A DNA stretch of 20,232 nucleotides from CAZEFK01 sp964511405 (lineage in GTDB: Bacteria > Pseudomonadota > Alphaproteobacteria > Elsterales > Elsteraceae), in NCBI GenBank assembly GCA_964511405.1, contig CAZEFK010000137.1:1-20232 (forward strand), written 5' to 3'. The stretch's first letter is position 1; each line of letters begins with the position of its first letter. A model generated the notes under the pieces. It made no database searches, had not been told where the DNA came from, and saw nothing but the letters and a program-made list of their open reading frames with translations. The position numbers were made by a program, and so were the translations under genes. Below, in pieces: positions 5,813 through 13,885 of this stretch.

Positions 5813-7972
5813 ATGGGATTTGGGTCGGCACGACCGGAACACCGGTCGGGTTTGCTGGTCGCAGCGCTTCTGCCGGTCGCGTTGCTTCTGTCATCCGCAG
5901 TGGCCGCGGCGCCCGCGGAACGGCGGTTCGACCTTAGCAGCCAGGGGGTGACGGAGCCCTATAGTCTGACGGGCTTGGCCGACGAAGCGACGTTCACGTT
6001 TACGGTGCCGCCCGACACCGCGGATGCGACGCTGGTGCTGGATCTCGCCACCGACTTGACGTCGGTGCGCGCCGGCACGCTGGCGATCCTGATCAACGAT
6101 CAGCCCCGGCAGACTTTGGCGTTGGCGGCCAAGCGCGACAGCCTGCATGTCGACCTGCCGCTCACGCCGGGCGATCTCGGCGGCGGCACGGTTGCGGTCA
6201 CCTTGCGCTATCGCGGCGCCCTCTCCGACGATGCCTGCATCGACCAGCGGATCGCCGCCGCCTTTCTGGCGATCGCGCCCAGCTCGGGTCTGGTTGTCCA
6301 TCAATCAGCCCAGCCGCTCGACAGCCTTGCCGCCACATGGGCTGACCTGCCGCGGCAGGTCAGGGTGGCCCTGCCGGCGCGGACGCTGACGCCGAACCAG
6401 TTCGGAGCGGCCCTCGACCTCGCGGTCGCGCTCAAGCGCACGGGCCATGCGGTCTCCTTCCTGCGCCTGCCCAAGATCGGCGACCCGCTCGCGCTCGACG
6501 CTGCCGATACGCGCGCCTGGACGTCGCTGACGGGCGCCGCGCCCCCGGCGACCCTGGCCGATGCCGACGCTCTGGGCGTCCTGCTCGACACCAAGGCCCT
6601 CACAGCCGGCGATCATGCCGGCCAGACCCCGCTGGCGGACATCGTGCTGGCTTCGGCCAGCGAGATCGACGGCCTGTCGGCGGCCGCCGGCCGGATGCTG
6701 GCCGCCGCGCCTGAGGCGATCACCGCGTCGGTCAAGGCGACGGGCGTGCCGCTGGAGCCCTTGCCCGAGACCGGCGGCCGCAATCTCGGCCTGCGCCGCA
6801 TCGCCGGACGCCCGGTGATCGCGCTCACCGGCGAGGATGCGGCGCGACCGGCGGTCGGCTTCCTGACCTCCCCGGCCCTGCCGCTGGCGCGGGCGCCGAC
6901 ACTGACCGTCACAGGCGTCCACCTGCCGGCCAGCGCACCGCCCGACGGCGGGGTCGGACTCACCGATTTCCTCATCGGCGGCGCGCAGCGACTGATGGCC
7001 GACCGCGCCACCTTCGAGGCCCGGGTGAGCGCCCGCGACATGCCGCCCGGCTACCAGGCCAGCGGCTTGGCGATCGACATCGTGGCGCCCAGCCCGGCCG
7101 ACGAGCCGGCGCCGTTGCTCCAGGTGCTGGTCAACGGCATGCTGGTGCGCGCCGTCCGCCTCACCGACAGCGACCAGTCGCAACGGGTGCGCGTCGACTT
7201 CCCCGACGGCCTGGCCGGCATGGACAACCGCATCAAGCTGGTGGTTCAGCGGCGCTCGGCCGCGACCAGCTGTGCCGTGGCGGGGCCGGCCTACCCGGTG
7301 CAGATCCTGCCGTCCAGCGCCGTGCTGGGGAGTGCTGCGAGCGGTCCGGTGACCGACTTCTACCAGCTGCCGGCGCGGCTGCGCGGCGGGATGGACCTGA
7401 TCATCTCGCCGCAGATGCTGGACCGACCGGGGCCGGTCCTGGGCTTTGCCAGCACGCTGCTGCTGCCGCTGCTGGCCCCCGGGCACGCGCCGTCGATCGT
7501 GACCAGCACCACGACCACCATCCCGGCCCGCCCCTTCATCACGCTGGTGCCTGAGATCAAGACCACCGGCGGCGCAGTGACGGCCGACGGCAACCGCCTG
7601 CGCGTGATCGGCACCGACGGCACCAGCCTGATCGACGTGGCCGGCGTGCCGGCCGCCGCCGCCCTGCAGCTGGTCGAGGCCGAGAAGCAGCCCGGCCTCA
7701 AGGTCCTGCGCCCGGACGGCCAGTCCTGGACCGAGCCGCCGGCCATCTCGCTCGACCGCGGCAACGTCGCGCTGGTCAACGAAACCGGCGTCTCGCTCGC
7801 GCTCACCACCCATCGCGACCGGCTGTTCCGATTGGGCCTGACCACCATGGGCCATTACCGGGACCTGGTGGATCGCTACCGCTACTATCTGATCGGCGGC
7901 GGCTGGCTGCTGGCGACGCTGCTGTTCTTCGCGGTTCTGCGCGGGGCGCTCGGCCGCCGCGGACGGTCGTGA
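5813..7972 (+). CDS. BcsB-like periplasmic polysaccharide-synthase subunit
   Basis: Read from the ATG at 5813 this is 719 residues, close to the usual size of BcsB. A signal peptide (about residues 13-33, ending AVAAAP) leads to a periplasmic body with the BcsB pattern: TFTFTVPPDTADATLVLDL, a strand-rich TLAILINDQPRQTLAL segment, and the ALSDDACIDQRIAAAFLAI motif near residues 135-155 that marks the first carbohydrate-binding-type domain. A second repeat follows in the middle (LLQVLVNGMLVRAV ... NRIKLVVQRRS). The protein ends in a single membrane anchor (about 690-710). In cellulose synthesis BcsB sits in the periplasm on BcsA and guides the glucan out. No BcsA or PilZ protein is in the window; its partner is probably the next gene, whose GTG start overlaps its TGA by 4 bases. 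An in-frame TTG at 5807 is an alternative start. Confidence 0.8.
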   Translation: MGFGSARPEHRSGLLVAALLPVALLLSSAVAAAPAERRFDLSSQGVTEPYSLTGLADEATFTFTVPPDTADATLVLDLATDLTSVRAGTLAILINDQPRQTLALAAKRDSLHVDLPLTPGDLGGGTVAVTLRYRGALSDDACIDQRIAAAFLAIAPSSGLVVHQSAQPLDSLAATWADLPRQVRVALPARTLTPNQFGAALDLAVALKRTGHAVSFLRLPKIGDPLALDAADTRAWTSLTGAAPPATLADADALGVLLDTKALTAGDHAGQTPLADIVLASASEIDGLSAAAGRMLAAAPEAITASVKATGVPLEPLPETGGRNLGLRRIAGRPVIALTGEDAARPAVGFLTSPALPLARAPTLTVTGVHLPASAPPDGGVGLTDFLIGGAQRLMADRATFEARVSARDMPPGYQASGLAIDIVAPSPADEPAPLLQVLVNGMLVRAVRLTDSDQSQRVRVDFPDGLAGMDNRIKLVVQRRSAATSCAVAGPAYPVQILPSSAVLGSAASGPVTDFYQLPARLRGGMDLIISPQMLDRPGPVLGFASTLLLPLLAPGHAPSIVTSTTTTIPARPFITLVPEIKTTGGAVTADGNRLRVIGTDGTSLIDVAGVPAAAALQLVEAEKQPGLKVLRPDGQSWTEPPAISLDRGNVALVNETGVSLALTTHRDRLFRLGLTTMGHYRDLVDRYRYYLIGGGWLLATLLFFAVLRGALGRRGRS

Positions 7973-9561
7973 CGGCGCCGGGCATCGGGAGCCGGGACGA
8001 CCGGCGACTGGCCGACCGACTGGTCGCCGCCCGGCTCATCGATGTCGACCAGCTGGACGCCGCCGTGGCGGCCGCCACCGTACAGGGGCGGCCTGTGATC
8101 GACACCATCGCCGCCCTTGGGCTGGCGCAGCCGGTCGACATCCAGCGGATCCTGGCCCGCGACCTGGGATTGGCGCGGATCGACCTGCTCGCCGATCCGC
8201 CGGCTCCAGCCCTGCTCGAGCGCGCCGATCCTGACCTGTGCCGGCGCGCGCGGCTGGTGCCTTGGCGCCTGAAGGGCAGCCGGCTGATCGTTGCCTGCGC
8301 GACGCCCGGACCGGAGACGCTGCTCACCATGCGCGCGGCTTGGGGCCCCGACGTCGAGCCGGCCCTCGCCGACCCGGCCGCCCTGTCCTGGGTCCTGCAG
8401 CGGCTGGCGCCGGCCCCGGCCACGCCGTCCCGCCTGAGTCCGATGCCCGCCGCCCTCAGCTACGGGTTCATCTGCGCCGCCGCCGCGGCGCTGGCCTGGG
8501 CGCCCGGCCCGACCGCCCTGGCCCTGGCCGCCGCCGGCTTGGCGGCCGGGTTGGCGACCCTGGCGACACTCGGCCGGATCGCCTGGGCGGCGCTGGACGC
8601 CCCGCCCCCGACGCCGGCGCTGGCCCTCGCCGCCGGCCGGCTGGATCCTGACCGGCTGCCGCTCTATTCGATCCTGGTGCCGACCGCGGGTGCCAAGGGC
8701 CTGGGCGAGCTGGCGGCCTGGCTGGACCAGCTGGACTATCCGGCCGACCGGCAGGACCGGCGGCTGCTGATCGGCGACGACGACATCGCCACGTTGCGCG
8801 CCGTCGAGCAATTCGGGCTCGCCGCGGGGTTCGAGCTGGTCCGGCTGCCGGCCGGCGTGCGCGGCCGCGACGCCGCCCTGCGCCACGGCCTGGCCGGCGC
8901 CCGCGGCGCCTATGCCGTGGTCTGGGATCCGACGGACCGCCCGGATCCGGCGCAGCTCCGGCTGGCCGCCGCCTGCTTCGCGACCGAACCCGAGCGGCTG
9001 GGCGCGCTCATACCGCGACGCTGGCCCACGGGCGGAGGCTGGCGCGCCTGGCTATGGAACCATGCGATGCGCCCGGGCCTCGCCCACCTGGGCTGGCCGC
9101 AACCGCTGCCGCCAACCGGCACCCATGTCCGGACCGCCGCCTTGCGCGCGCTGCCCGCGCCGGCGAGCGGCGGCGCCCTGGGACTCCAGCTGACCGCACA
9201 AGGCTGGACGGTGGCTGCGCTCGACAGCGACACCGCAGCCGGCCGGTCCCGGCGGCGCACCGGCCTGGATGCCTGGCTGGTGCGTCCCGTCATCTCCGGC
9301 GGGCGCCTGGCCCCGGCGGCGCGCTGGGGCTATCTGCTCGCGACGGTCGGCAGCGCGCTCGGCGACCGGGTCCAGCCGATCCTGTGGCTGATCCTGGCCG
9401 CCGGCCTGGCCTATGGCGGCGTGCTGCCCTATCTCGGTCTGGCCGAGCTGGCCATCGGCTATGCCGGCCTGGCCTATGTCATCGCCCTGGTTGCCGAGCG
9501 AACGCCGGCCGCGACCGACCGCGACCGCCTGCCCTGGCGTCGCCCGGCGGTGTCGTCATGA
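7969..9561 (+). CDS. MshEN (GspE N-terminal)-GT2 membrane fusion, probably a pseudo-glycosyltransferase
   Basis: The 530-residue product has three parts. Residues about 11-145 form an MshEN/GSPII_E_N domain (RRLADRLVAARLIDVDQLDAA ... GLAQPVDIQRILARDLGLARIDL ... LVPWRLKGSRLIVACATP), a domain that in MshE and NfrB binds c-di-GMP. Two hydrophobic segments follow at about 164-206. A GT2-type domain (231-435) starts YSILVPTAG, keeps an acidic GDDD at 269-272 and DPTD at 320-323 in the context VVWDPTDRPDPAQL, and keeps THVRTAALRAL, but the expected TED catalytic-base motif near 400 reads ASGGALGLQL and the QxxRW motif near 430 is absent. Two more membrane helices end the protein (about 468-510). 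NfrB has the same modules in the opposite order. The GTG start overlaps the BcsB-like stop; the gene overlaps the next by 4 bases. Confidence 0.75.
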   Translation: MTAPGIGSRDDRRLADRLVAARLIDVDQLDAAVAAATVQGRPVIDTIAALGLAQPVDIQRILARDLGLARIDLLADPPAPALLERADPDLCRRARLVPWRLKGSRLIVACATPGPETLLTMRAAWGPDVEPALADPAALSWVLQRLAPAPATPSRLSPMPAALSYGFICAAAAALAWAPGPTALALAAAGLAAGLATLATLGRIAWAALDAPPPTPALALAAGRLDPDRLPLYSILVPTAGAKGLGELAAWLDQLDYPADRQDRRLLIGDDDIATLRAVEQFGLAAGFELVRLPAGVRGRDAALRHGLAGARGAYAVVWDPTDRPDPAQLRLAAACFATEPERLGALIPRRWPTGGGWRAWLWNHAMRPGLAHLGWPQPLPPTGTHVRTAALRALPAPASGGALGLQLTAQGWTVAALDSDTAAGRSRRRTGLDAWLVRPVISGGRLAPAARWGYLLATVGSALGDRVQPILWLILAAGLAYGGVLPYLGLAELAIGYAGLAYVIALVAERTPAATDRDRLPWRRPAVSS

Positions 9562-10946
9562 CCCGCGCCGCCGTTCCGTTCGCGGCCATCTTCGCCGTGC
9601 TGGCCGCGGCCGCGGCGCTGCTGGCCGGCACCGGCGCGGCCGATCCCGGCCTCGTCGGTCGATCGGCGGCCTTCATGATCCTGCGCGCGCGGGGGGTGCT
9701 GCAGGATACCAGCATCCTCGGCACCGACGCGCTCGGACCGGTTGCGATCCAGCTGACGCTCGGCTGGCTGCCCGACCTGGGCGGGCCGTTGCCGATGCTG
9801 CTGGCATCGGCCGCCGCCGGGGCCGCGGCGGCGGCCCATGCCGGCCGGCGCGCAGCGGTCGTGCTCGGCGGATGGCGGGGCTGGGCCGCGGTCGCGCTGG
9901 TGCTGCTCAACCCCCTGGTCCTTGCCGGGCTTGCGGCCGGCCGCGGGCTGCTTCTGGCCGCCGTCTATGCCAGCCTGGTCGCGCTGCGGGCGGCGGCGGC
10001 CGCACCGGGATCCAAGGCGCCGGCCGGCGCCGCCCTGGTCATCGCCGCCGGGCTGCTGATGGACCGGCACTACGCCCTGATGCTGCCGGTGCTGCTGCCG
10101 GCGCTGGTCGCCACGGGCGGATCCCGAACCTTCGCCCGCTGGGGGTCGGTCGCCCGGCAAGCCGCCGTCCTATGGTTTCCCGCCGCCGTGACCGGCGCGC
10201 TGGCGGCCGGCGCCGCTCAGCTCGGCGTTGCGCCGACCCCGGATATCGCCGGTGCCGCCCGCCCGTGGCTCGATCTGATCGACGGCAACCTGGCCCTGGC
10301 GTTCGTCATCGTGGCCGCGGCGACCGCGGCGGCCGCGCCCCTCGCGGTGGCCGGCCTGGTCCGGCCCACGGTGGCCCCGCCGGTCCGGGCTGCGCTGCGG
10401 ACCGCGGCCATCGCGGTGCCGGTCGCGGCGGCGCTGGCGACCTGGACGCAAGACTTGGCCGCACCCGGTGAGCTGCTGGTGCTGGCCGGCGCCCCGGCAC
10501 TGCTGATGGCCGGCGAGCCGGGCCTCCGCCGCGCCACGGTCCTGGGCCTGCTGGCCCTGGGCCTGCTCGGCGGCGGCCTGGTCGTCGCGGCCCGGCCACC
10601 AATGCCGGCCCTCATGCTCGCCGATCGCCTGCGCGGGATGCCGCCGGCCGCCGATCCCGCCTACGCGCTCGGGCAGTGGCTGCAAGGCAAGGACGACGTG
10701 CTGATCGACCCCGCCAGCGCCGCCGCCGTGATCGTGGCGCGCGGCACGGCCGCCGGTCTGGTGACGGACCCGCCGACGCCGGATGCCGGGCACCCGCCGC
10801 ACCGCTACGTCGTCGTGTCCGATCCCCGGGCGGACCGGCCCGACCGCGTTGCCTGGGATTTTCCCGGCTTGTTCGCCGCGGGCGCGCCGGGCTACCGGCT
10901 GGCAACGGCAGCGGGGCCATGGCGCGTCTATGAGGAGGCCAAATGA
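9558..10946 (+). CDS. Multi-pass membrane protein, GT-C-like, with C-terminal soluble domain
   Basis: This 462-residue protein is mostly hydrophobic, with roughly ten membrane segments over residues 5-350 and a soluble tail of about 110 residues (ADRLRGMPPAADPAYALGQW onward). The tail pattern, with DDVLIDPASAAAVIVARG, HRYVVVSDPRADRPDRV and a closing WRVYEE, resembles the C-terminal part of ArnT/PMT-like (GT39-type) membrane proteins. The first periplasmic loop (VLQDTSILGTDALGP) is short and I cannot identify the paired acidic catalytic residues of GT39, so an enzymatic role is not established. ATG at 9558 overlaps the preceding stop by 4 bases and its own stop overlaps the next start the same way, so it is translationally coupled within the operon. 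Confidence 0.65.
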   Translation: MTRAAVPFAAIFAVLAAAAALLAGTGAADPGLVGRSAAFMILRARGVLQDTSILGTDALGPVAIQLTLGWLPDLGGPLPMLLASAAAGAAAAAHAGRRAAVVLGGWRGWAAVALVLLNPLVLAGLAAGRGLLLAAVYASLVALRAAAAAPGSKAPAGAALVIAAGLLMDRHYALMLPVLLPALVATGGSRTFARWGSVARQAAVLWFPAAVTGALAAGAAQLGVAPTPDIAGAARPWLDLIDGNLALAFVIVAAATAAAAPLAVAGLVRPTVAPPVRAALRTAAIAVPVAAALATWTQDLAAPGELLVLAGAPALLMAGEPGLRRATVLGLLALGLLGGGLVVAARPPMPALMLADRLRGMPPAADPAYALGQWLQGKDDVLIDPASAAAVIVARGTAAGLVTDPPTPDAGHPPHRYVVVSDPRADRPDRVAWDFPGLFAAGAPGYRLATAAGPWRVYEEAK

Positions 10947-11866
10947 GGATTCTGGTGGTCAGCGACTCCGACGCCCTGCGCGACATCGCGGCCGAGATCC
11001 TAGGCGGCGCCGGCTTCGACGCGGTCGAAGGCATCGGCGCGGCCGAGGCTCCGGCGCGGCTCGGGCTCGGTGTCGGCGAGCCGCCGGCAGACCCGGCGCC
11101 CGACCTCGTCCTGATGGACCTGACCATGGCCGAGACCGACGGTGTCGAGCTCTGCGCGCGCCTGAAGGCCGACACCGCCCGGGCCGACGTGCCGGTCGTG
11201 CTGTTCGCCACCCTGGTCGAGCTCGACCTGCTGCCCCAGGCCTTCGCCGCCGGCGCCCACGACTATGTCATGAAACCGGTGCGTCCGGCCGAGCTGCTGG
11301 CCCGGGCACGGGCCGCCCTGCGGCTGAAGCAGGAGGTCGACCGGCGCACGGCTCGCGAGCGGGCGCTGGCCCGCGTCCTCGCCGACCGCCGACCGCCGCC
11401 GCGTCCGGCCGGTTTCGATCGCACGACCGCCATGGCCGACCTGGGGGTGATGCTGTCGCACATGCAGGCCCGGCCGTTCGGCGCCGTGGTGATGGCGCAG
11501 GTCGACGGTTGGTCGGGCTATGTCGCCCGCGTCGGCGCCGAGCAGGCCCAGCAGGCCTTCACCCAGATCGCGGATGCCGTGCGCGGTGCCGAGGCCCGCC
11601 TCGGCGACCTGGTGACGCTGATCGAGCCGGGCGCGCTGGCGGTGCATGTGGTCAATGGCGAGCGCGCGGTGGCCGTCGCCAACCAGATCGGCTTTCGGGT
11701 CAGCCGGATCGCGATCCCCAGCGGCTCGGCGCCGGACGCGCCGCCGCTGAGCGTGTCGGTCGCCATCGTCGACGCATCAGGCGATCCCCTCGCCCGCATC
11801 GAGCATGCACGCCGGTCCCTCGGCATGGCCGGCACCCTTACCGACACGCGCCCGCCGGCCGCCTGA
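10943..11866 (+). CDS. PleD-like response regulator with degenerate GGDEF domain
   Basis: Residues 1-128 form a receiver domain: ILVVSDSD (one of the usual acidic pair kept), phosphoacceptor Asp59 in LVLMDLTM, and the conserved KP at Lys111. The usual Thr/Ser before the switch appears to be Ala89 in VVLFATL. A Lys/Arg-rich linker leads to a GGDEF-fold domain (about 158-296): AVVMAQVDGWSGYVARVGAEQAQQAF ... RLGDLVTLIEPGALAV ... LSVSVAIVDASGDPLARIEHARRSL. The GG(D/E)EF signature is replaced by EPGAL (228-232) and the first metal ligand of DxD is Gln186, so diguanylate cyclase activity is unlikely. It could act as a phospho-regulated scaffold, and as the last gene of the operon it overlaps the membrane-protein stop by 4 bases. 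Only 6 bases separate it from the convergent aminotransferase. Confidence 0.8.
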   Translation: MRILVVSDSDALRDIAAEILGGAGFDAVEGIGAAEAPARLGLGVGEPPADPAPDLVLMDLTMAETDGVELCARLKADTARADVPVVLFATLVELDLLPQAFAAGAHDYVMKPVRPAELLARARAALRLKQEVDRRTARERALARVLADRRPPPRPAGFDRTTAMADLGVMLSHMQARPFGAVVMAQVDGWSGYVARVGAEQAQQAFTQIADAVRGAEARLGDLVTLIEPGALAVHVVNGERAVAVANQIGFRVSRIAIPSGSAPDAPPLSVSVAIVDASGDPLARIEHARRSLGMAGTLTDTRPPAA

Positions 11867-11872
11867 CCCGGA

Positions 11873-13027
11873 TCAGCCGTCGGCCAAGCGCTCGGGCAGG
11901 GTTGCCAGCGCCGCGGCTTCGGCATTGGCGAAGGCGATGCGCAGGAACCGCTCCTGGCCGGGGCCGAAATAGCCGCCGGGCAGGCAGGCGACGCCGCGCT
12001 CGGCGGCCAGGCGCTGGGCGACCGCGATGCCGGACTCCGGAAAGGGATGCTCGACATAGGCGAAGAACGCGCCGATCGAGCGGATCTGCCAGCCCGGCAG
12101 GCGCGCCAGGGCCTCGGCGAACACCGCGGCCCGGCCGGCGATCTCGGCGGCCTTGGCGGCGCGCCACGGCCGCAGCGCCGGGATCGCCCAGGGCAGCACC
12201 TGTTGGCCGGGCCGGGGCGCGCAAATCTGGATGCTGTCCATCAGCTTGGCCGCCTGTGCCAGGTAATCGGCGCCCGCAGCAATGGCGCCGAGGCGGTAGC
12301 CGGGCATGCAGTAGGACTTCGAGAAGCTGTAGAGCTGCACCAGCCGCTCGTCCCAGCCTGGTTCGGCCAGCAGCCCGTGCGGCCGCGCGGCGTCGGCCGG
12401 CCGAAAGTCGCGATAGGTCTCGTCCAGCACCAGCCACAGGCCGCGGCGCCGGCACAGCGCGGCGAAGGCATCGATCGTCTCGGCCGGATAGATGGCGCCG
12501 GTCGGGTTGTTGGGCGTCACCAGCACGATCGCCTTCACGCGGTCGTCGAGCAGCCGCTCGGCGTCGGCCGGGTCGGGCACGAAGCCGCGCTCGGCGCGGG
12601 CCGGCAGCGGCCGCGCGTCGATGCCCAGGAAATCGCAGGTCATCTTGTGGTTGAAGTACCAGGGCGTCGGCAGCAGCACGGCGTCGCCGCGCCGGGCCAG
12701 GCTGAGCATGGCGATCACGAAGGCCTGGTTGCAGCCGGCCGTGATCGCGACCTGGTCGGCGCCCACGTCGGCGCCATAGACGGCCGAGACGTCGGCGGCA
12801 TAGGCCTCGCGCACAGCCGGATCGCCCAGGACCGGGCCATAGCCGACGGTCGCGGCCGCCGCCGCCAGCCGCTCGACCATCCCGGGATCCGGCGGGTAGC
12901 CGGGCGCGGCCTGGCACAGGTCGATCTTCGGGCCGCGCCGGCCGTCATAGCGGGCCGCCCATTGCAGGAGATCGGGGATCGGTGGCGTCGCGGTGTCGAG
13001 GAGGTCGGGATTGAGGCGGGCGATCAT
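11873..13027 (-). CDS. PLP-dependent aminotransferase, class I/II (fold type I)
   Basis: From the ATG at 13027 the product is 384 residues with the full fold-type I pattern: QAAPGYPPD at the N-terminus, ITAGCNQAF for cofactor phosphate binding, VTPNNPTGAIYP with the conserved Asn, LVLDETYRDF with the PLP-pyridine Asp and Tyr (about 202 and 205), and LYSFSKSYCMPGYRLG with the Schiff-base Lys (about 237). The late FLRIAFAN carries the carboxylate-binding Arg. Substrates are not predictable from sequence alone; an aspartate/aromatic-type or 2-oxo-acid transaminase is likely. An in-frame ATG at 13069 would add 14 residues; I prefer 13027 because it mirrors the CCTGCAATG context of the divergent AraC gene. 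Neither start has a strong Shine-Dalgarno sequence. Confidence 0.88.
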   Translation of the reverse strand: MIARLNPDLLDTATPPIPDLLQWAARYDGRRGPKIDLCQAAPGYPPDPGMVERLAAAAATVGYGPVLGDPAVREAYAADVSAVYGADVGADQVAITAGCNQAFVIAMLSLARRGDAVLLPTPWYFNHKMTCDFLGIDARPLPARAERGFVPDPADAERLLDDRVKAIVLVTPNNPTGAIYPAETIDAFAALCRRRGLWLVLDETYRDFRPADAARPHGLLAEPGWDERLVQLYSFSKSYCMPGYRLGAIAAGADYLAQAAKLMDSIQICAPRPGQQVLPWAIPALRPWRAAKAAEIAGRAAVFAEALARLPGWQIRSIGAFFAYVEHPFPESGIAVAQRLAAERGVACLPGGYFGPGQERFLRIAFANAEAAALATLPERLADG

Positions 13028-13108
13028 TGCAGGCTCATGACGGTATGGACCGGCGCGACTGTCGGACATCGGAGCGCCGATGCGCTAGCCTCTCCTGCAA
13101 TGGCCAGA
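13019..13108. promoter_or_regulatory. Divergent control region between aminotransferase and AraC regulator
   Basis: A 9-base inverted repeat CATTGCAGG (13025-13033) and CCTGCAATG (13094-13102) includes both start codons. Between them lies CATCGG-AGCG-CCGATG (13067-13082). With only 72 bases between the two start codons, both promoters must be here, and the dyads are candidate binding sites for the AraC-family protein acting on itself and the aminotransferase. No convincing -35/-10 pair is seen. Confidence 0.4.
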
Positions 13109-13885
13109 GGCACGTTCCGCATCCATCCCCGCCGGGTCGCCGGCATCGACGCCGTCGAATCGGCGACGAGCCACGCCTTTCCGCGCCATACCCACGACCA
13201 GTTTGGGATCGGCGTCATCGACCGCGGTGCCCAGCGTTCGCGCAGTCGCCGGGGCCTGGTCGAAGCCGGCGCCGGCGACGTGATCACGGTCCACCCGGGC
13301 GAGGTCCATGACGGCGCCCCGATCGGCGACGGCGGCCGGGCCTGGCGCATCCTGTACATGGATGCCGCCGTAATTGCCGAGGCAGCCTGCGAGATCAGCC
13401 CGACCCGGACCTACGAGTTCGCAAGCCCGGTGATCCGGGACAGGGGCATGGCCGGTCGAGTCGCGGCGCTGTTCGCCGCCCTGGCCGACGACGAGGCGCT
13501 CCACTGCGAGGGACAGCTGCTGTCGGTCTTGGCGGGGGCGATGGGGGCCAAGCCGGTCGAACACGGGATCCCCGCCGCAATCCGCCGGGCGCAGGTCCTG
13601 GTCGACGACGACCCGGCCGCGCCGGTCACCCTGGCCGACCTGGCCCGGGCGAGCGGGCTCAGCCGGTTCCAGGTGCTGCGCGGCTTCGTTCGGGCCACCG
13701 GGCTGACACCCCATGCCTACCTGATGCAGCGACGGATCGGGCTGGCGCGGCGGCTGATCGCCCGCGGCCTGCCGCTGGCCGAGGCCGCGGCCGCCAGTGG
13801 CTTCGCCGACCAGAGCCATATGACCCGCGCCTTTGGCCGCGCCTATGGCCTGTCGCCCGGCGCCTACGCCCGCGCGAGGACGTGA
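13100..13885 (+). CDS. AraC family transcriptional regulator
   Basis: The 261-residue protein has an N-terminal cupin-type sensor domain (HAFPRHTHDQFGIGVIDRG, then EAGAGDVITVHPGEVHDG, and WRILYMD) and a C-terminal double helix-turn-helix (about residues 170-258): VTLADLARASGLSRFQVLRGF is the first helix-turn-helix and LPLAEAAAASGFADQSHMTRAFGRAYGLSPGAY the second, with the conserved GF-x-DQSH-x3-FK/R-like family signature. It belongs to the group with an AraC_binding ligand domain. It is divergent from the aminotransferase, which is its probable target; the ligand is unknown. An ATG at 13037 would extend the protein, but the family start fits 13100. The TfoX-N gene follows with a one-base TGATG overlap. 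Confidence 0.88.
   Translation: MARGTFRIHPRRVAGIDAVESATSHAFPRHTHDQFGIGVIDRGAQRSRSRRGLVEAGAGDVITVHPGEVHDGAPIGDGGRAWRILYMDAAVIAEAACEISPTRTYEFASPVIRDRGMAGRVAALFAALADDEALHCEGQLLSVLAGAMGAKPVEHGIPAAIRRAQVLVDDDPAAPVTLADLARASGLSRFQVLRGFVRATGLTPHAYLMQRRIGLARRLIARGLPLAEAAAASGFADQSHMTRAFGRAYGLSPGAYARART

Noticed and set aside
6305..7855. Long minus-strand frame opposite the BcsB-like gene
   Set aside because: It is a composition shadow typical of GC-rich DNA: rich in Arg/Gly/Gln with no domain, while the plus strand has signal peptide, BcsB motifs and a membrane anchor.
12047..13099. Plus-strand frame extending the AraC gene upstream to 12047
   Set aside because: It is antisense to the aminotransferase, whose PLP-lysine and other motifs are complete; the AraC family start is at 13100.
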